From NCBI GenBank assembly GCA_002471345.1, contig DKPS01000071.1, positions 1 through 7,070 on the forward strand: 7,070 bases of DNA. The letters are read 5' to 3'. The notes under the pieces were generated by a model that searched no databases, was not told where the DNA came from, and saw nothing but the letters and a program-made list of their open reading frames with translations. Made by a program: the position numbers and the translations under genes. This DNA is from Saprospiraceae bacterium UBA7328 (GTDB lineage: Bacteria; Bacteroidota; Bacteroidia; Chitinophagales; Saprospiraceae). Positions 6,511-7,070 of this stretch are shown one piece after another (positions within the stretch are counted from its first letter, which is position 1; each line of letters opens with the position of its first letter).

Positions 6511-7070
6511 TTAGATGATTTGAGAAGCAGTAATGGTCAAATTTTTATCAATTATTAAATGAGCATATGCTTTTTGCTTCGCAATAATTTTATGTTCTAA
6601 TAATAAAACCTTTTCATTAAAAGGGGACATAAAATCTCTTTTCCTGGCTTTTCGGTATTCCTTAGTTTCAACAAAGTCCTTTGACATGAACAATTTTATA
6701 TCTACATTTTGGAGAAGCATCGTATAAGTGCCATCAATTATAACCACATTGGCTTGATCAAGGTCTAATATTTCTTGTTTGATTATGTCTAAATCATAGT
6801 GTATAAAGGGCTTTTTTAGAGATTTGGATGATCTACTTTTAATAATTTCAATATGCCTTTCAATTTGTGCCAGATCTACTTCTAAGGTCCCAACATTATT
6901 GATATCACTTAGCCTTTTTTCATGATTAGTCTTTGGAGGTAGAAAGAAATAATCATCTTGATGAAGGACTACACTTTTAATATTATTTGCCTCTAATGTT
7001 TTTTGTAAAGCTATAGAAAGCGTACTTTTTCCACATCCTGACTCTCCTCCAATTGCTATAGATTTGATTT
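6511..7070 (-). CDS. Uridine kinase-like P-loop kinase (partial, N-terminus beyond the right edge)
   Basis: My translation of the minus strand stays open from the right edge (first whole codon 7068-7066) to TAA at 6511-6513, giving 185 residues. An ATG at 6747 is internal and is not the start. Walker A GESGCGKST lies near the visible N-terminus, followed by HQDDYFFLPPKTNHEKR (the Asp/Tyr segment that in uridine kinases sits at the active site), KKPFIHYDLD, the strand VVIIDGTYT and a basic RKARKRDF lid-like segment. This order matches the uridine kinase/phosphoribulokinase family, which phosphorylates uridine and related small molecules with ATP or GTP. The usual EG after the Walker-B-like strand is DG here. 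Its exact substrate is unsure, and I give no gene symbol for that reason. The gene converges on the lipoprotein gene with a 9-bp gap. How much N-terminus is missing cannot be seen. Confidence 0.85.
   Translation of the reverse strand, partial: IKSIAIGGESGCGKSTLSIALQKTLEANNIKSVVLHQDDYFFLPPKTNHEKRLSDINNVGTLEVDLAQIERHIEIIKSRSSKSLKKPFIHYDLDIIKQEILDLDQANVVIIDGTYTMLLQNVDIKLFMSKDFVETKEYRKARKRDFMSPFNEKVLLLEHKIIAKQKAYAHLIIDKNLTITASQII

Noticed and set aside
6503..6516. ATCTA-TGAT-TAGAT hairpin between the lipoprotein and kinase genes as a terminator
   Set aside because: Five A/T-dominated pairs without a following T-run are too weak and are common by chance in such AT-rich DNA.
6511..6747. A 78-codon minus-strand gene starting at ATG 6747
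   Set aside because: The same frame continues upstream without a stop to the window edge and holds the Walker A motif, so this ATG is internal to the kinase gene.
1..7070. Defence system, mobile element, CRISPR, tRNA or riboswitch
   Set aside because: All coding space is taken by recognisable chromosomal genes, spacers are under 82 bp, and no repeats or RNA signatures were seen.

Overview
The window (7,070 bp, low G+C, tightly packed) looks like an ordinary chromosomal segment of a Bacteroidota bacterium, most likely in the Cytophagales/Flavobacteriia range. The evidence is the AT-rich sequence, protein variants that resemble Bacteroidota versions of the M42 peptidase, NUDIX and uridine-kinase families as I remember them, and the near absence of Shine-Dalgarno sequences (one clear exception, before the AlkD gene). 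I saw no rRNA, tRNA, CRISPR array, insertion sequence or phage gene, and there is no gene-free stretch longer than about 80 bp.

Layout. Positions 1-3107 carry four genes on the minus strand, read right to left as one probable operon: pyrE (orotate phosphoribosyltransferase), an M42 metallo-aminopeptidase, a UbiA-like membrane prenyltransferase homologue, and a tocopherol-cyclase-like protein that runs off the left edge. The first junction is a 4-base ATGA overlap, the second a 6-base gap and the third a 1-base TAATG overlap. A NUDIX hydrolase gene (3122-3751, plus) starts only 14 bp from the pyrE start and diverges from it. It converges, with a 7-bp gap, on rarA (3759-5054, minus), an AAA+ clamp-loader-like replication/recombination ATPase. 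An 81-bp divergent spacer separates rarA from a plus-strand pair: an AlkD-type DNA alkylation repair glycosylase (5136-5819) and, 4 bp later, an SGNH/GDSL-hydrolase lipoprotein (5824-6501). That pair converges, with a 9-bp gap, on a minus-strand uridine-kinase-like P-loop kinase that runs off the right edge.

Functional reading. Two themes recur: nucleotide metabolism (pyrE, NUDIX, uridine-kinase-like kinase) and genome maintenance (rarA, AlkD). The most unusual element is the overlapping pair of a UbiA-like integral membrane protein and a tocopherol-cyclase-like protein. In plants and cyanobacteria, a UbiA-family homogentisate prenyltransferase and tocopherol cyclase carry out non-consecutive steps of one pathway. 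Finding relatives of both fused head to tail in a bacterium of this kind suggests a small lipid-modifying module, although the UbiA-like protein lacks the standard first Asp-rich motif and no substrate can be read from the sequence.
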